Positions 4,716-5,097 of a DNA stretch of 5,097 nucleotides are shown piece after piece. Positions within the stretch are counted from its first letter, which is position 1. Each line of letters begins with the position of its first letter. The notes below the pieces were generated by a model, which was given only the letters and a program-made list of their open reading frames with translations, ran no database searches and was not told the DNA's origin. Origin of the DNA: Vulcanimicrobiia bacterium (lineage in GTDB: Bacteria > Vulcanimicrobiota > Vulcanimicrobiia > Vulcanimicrobiales > Vulcanimicrobiaceae); the NCBI GenBank assembly GCA_025451135.1, contig JANWKW010000107.1, forward strand, positions 1-5,097. The letters run 5' to 3'. The position numbers and the translations under genes were made by a program.

Positions 4716-5097
4716 ACCTGCGCCTGATCTATGTCGGCAAGACGCGCACCCCGTACGTCGCCCAAGCCTGTGCCGACTTCGGCAAGCGGCTCGCGCCCTA
4801 TCTGCCGCTCGAAGAGATCGAGGTCCGGTCCAGCGACGGCGGCGATCCGGCCGGCGCGATGCGCGAGGAGGCCGAGCGGATCGCTCGCCACCTGCGTCCC
4901 GACGACGCCGTCTGGCTGCTCGAGCGTTCGGGCATCGAACTCTCGAGCCCGGAGCTCGCCCGCCGGCTGGAGACGTTCGCCGCCTCGGGCGCGACGCGCC
5001 TGACCTTCGTCGTCGCCGGGACGTACGGCGCGGATCCGGCCTTGCTCGCGCGTGCGACCTTTCGCTGGTCGCTCTCGCAGCTGACGTTCTTGCACGA
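4712..5097 (+). CDS. rlmH: 23S rRNA pseudouridine-1915 N3-methyltransferase RlmH, 5' part
   Basis: RlmH is a SPOUT methyltransferase that uses SAM to methylate pseudouridine 1915 in helix 69 of 23S rRNA on assembled 70S ribosomes. The 128 visible residues begin MNLRLIYVGKTRTPYVAQAC and carry LLERSGIELSSPELARRL (69-86), matching the family's LDxxGxxLSSExFA pattern. The SAM-binding trefoil loop VAGTYGADP is at 101-109 and WSLSQLTFLH at 119-128, matching SLSxxTxPH of E. coli RlmH. The family is about 155 residues long, so roughly 27 residues lie beyond the right edge, including the C-terminal part of the active site. GTG at 4712 overlaps the dprA TGA and has GAGG at 4704-4707, so the genes are translationally coupled. 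I see no sign of degeneration. Confidence 0.93.
   Translation, partial: MNLRLIYVGKTRTPYVAQACADFGKRLAPYLPLEEIEVRSSDGGDPAGAMREEAERIARHLRPDDAVWLLERSGIELSSPELARRLETFAASGATRLTFVVAGTYGADPALLARATFRWSLSQLTFLH

Noticed and set aside
1..5097. Defence system, mobile element, CRISPR array or biosynthetic cluster
   Set aside because: No transposase, integrase, nuclease, repeat array, attachment site or synthase is visible; gene content is housekeeping, with uniform codon use across genes.

Overview
This is a compact, high-GC bacterial chromosome segment. It has short intergenic gaps, overlapping start and stop codons and frequent GTG starts, and nothing in it suggests a phage, plasmid or island. A Firmicutes/Actinobacteria-type coproheme decarboxylase (HemQ/ChdC) together with a DUF5679-type mini zinc ribbon suggests a monoderm-related or candidate-phylum lineage such as Actinobacteria, Chloroflexi, Dormibacterota or Eremiobacterota. 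That placement is inference from gene content only.

Layout. (1) Positions 1-156 hold the last 51 codons of a plus-strand gene whose product I cannot name. (2) Positions 153-3388 hold a tightly packed five-gene minus-strand operon, read from right to left: nrdR, dut, a panE-like ketopantoate reductase, hemQ and a GNAT acetyltransferase. Its junctions are a 6-nt gap, an ATGA overlap, a 4-nt gap and a TAGTG overlap. It is fronted by a minus-strand promoter with a perfect TATAAT -10 box and a 13-bp palindrome near the predicted transcription start. (3) A 49-codon minus-strand gene for a double-CXXC zinc ribbon (3508-3657) ends in a strong rho-independent terminator that abuts the operon promoter. 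(4) A divergent intergenic region (3658-3845) carries a 7-bp inverted repeat. (5) Plus-strand dprA overlaps rlmH by GTGA, and rlmH runs off the right edge.

How the genes fit together. NrdR (ribonucleotide reductase repressor) and Dut (dUTP hydrolysis) are both concerned with dNTP supply. The PanE-like enzyme points to pantothenate/CoA synthesis. HemQ makes heme b by the coproporphyrin-dependent route. The GNAT enzyme has an unknown substrate. DprA loads RecA on incoming single-stranded DNA, and RlmH methylates pseudouridine 1915 of 23S rRNA. Nearly all genes are recognisable housekeeping families. I see no CRISPR array, transposon, tRNA/rRNA gene or obvious novel system. The points most worth a second look are the nrdR start codon and its altered zinc knuckle, the palindrome at the operon promoter, the tiny zinc-ribbon gene, and the divergent dprA coupled to rlmH.
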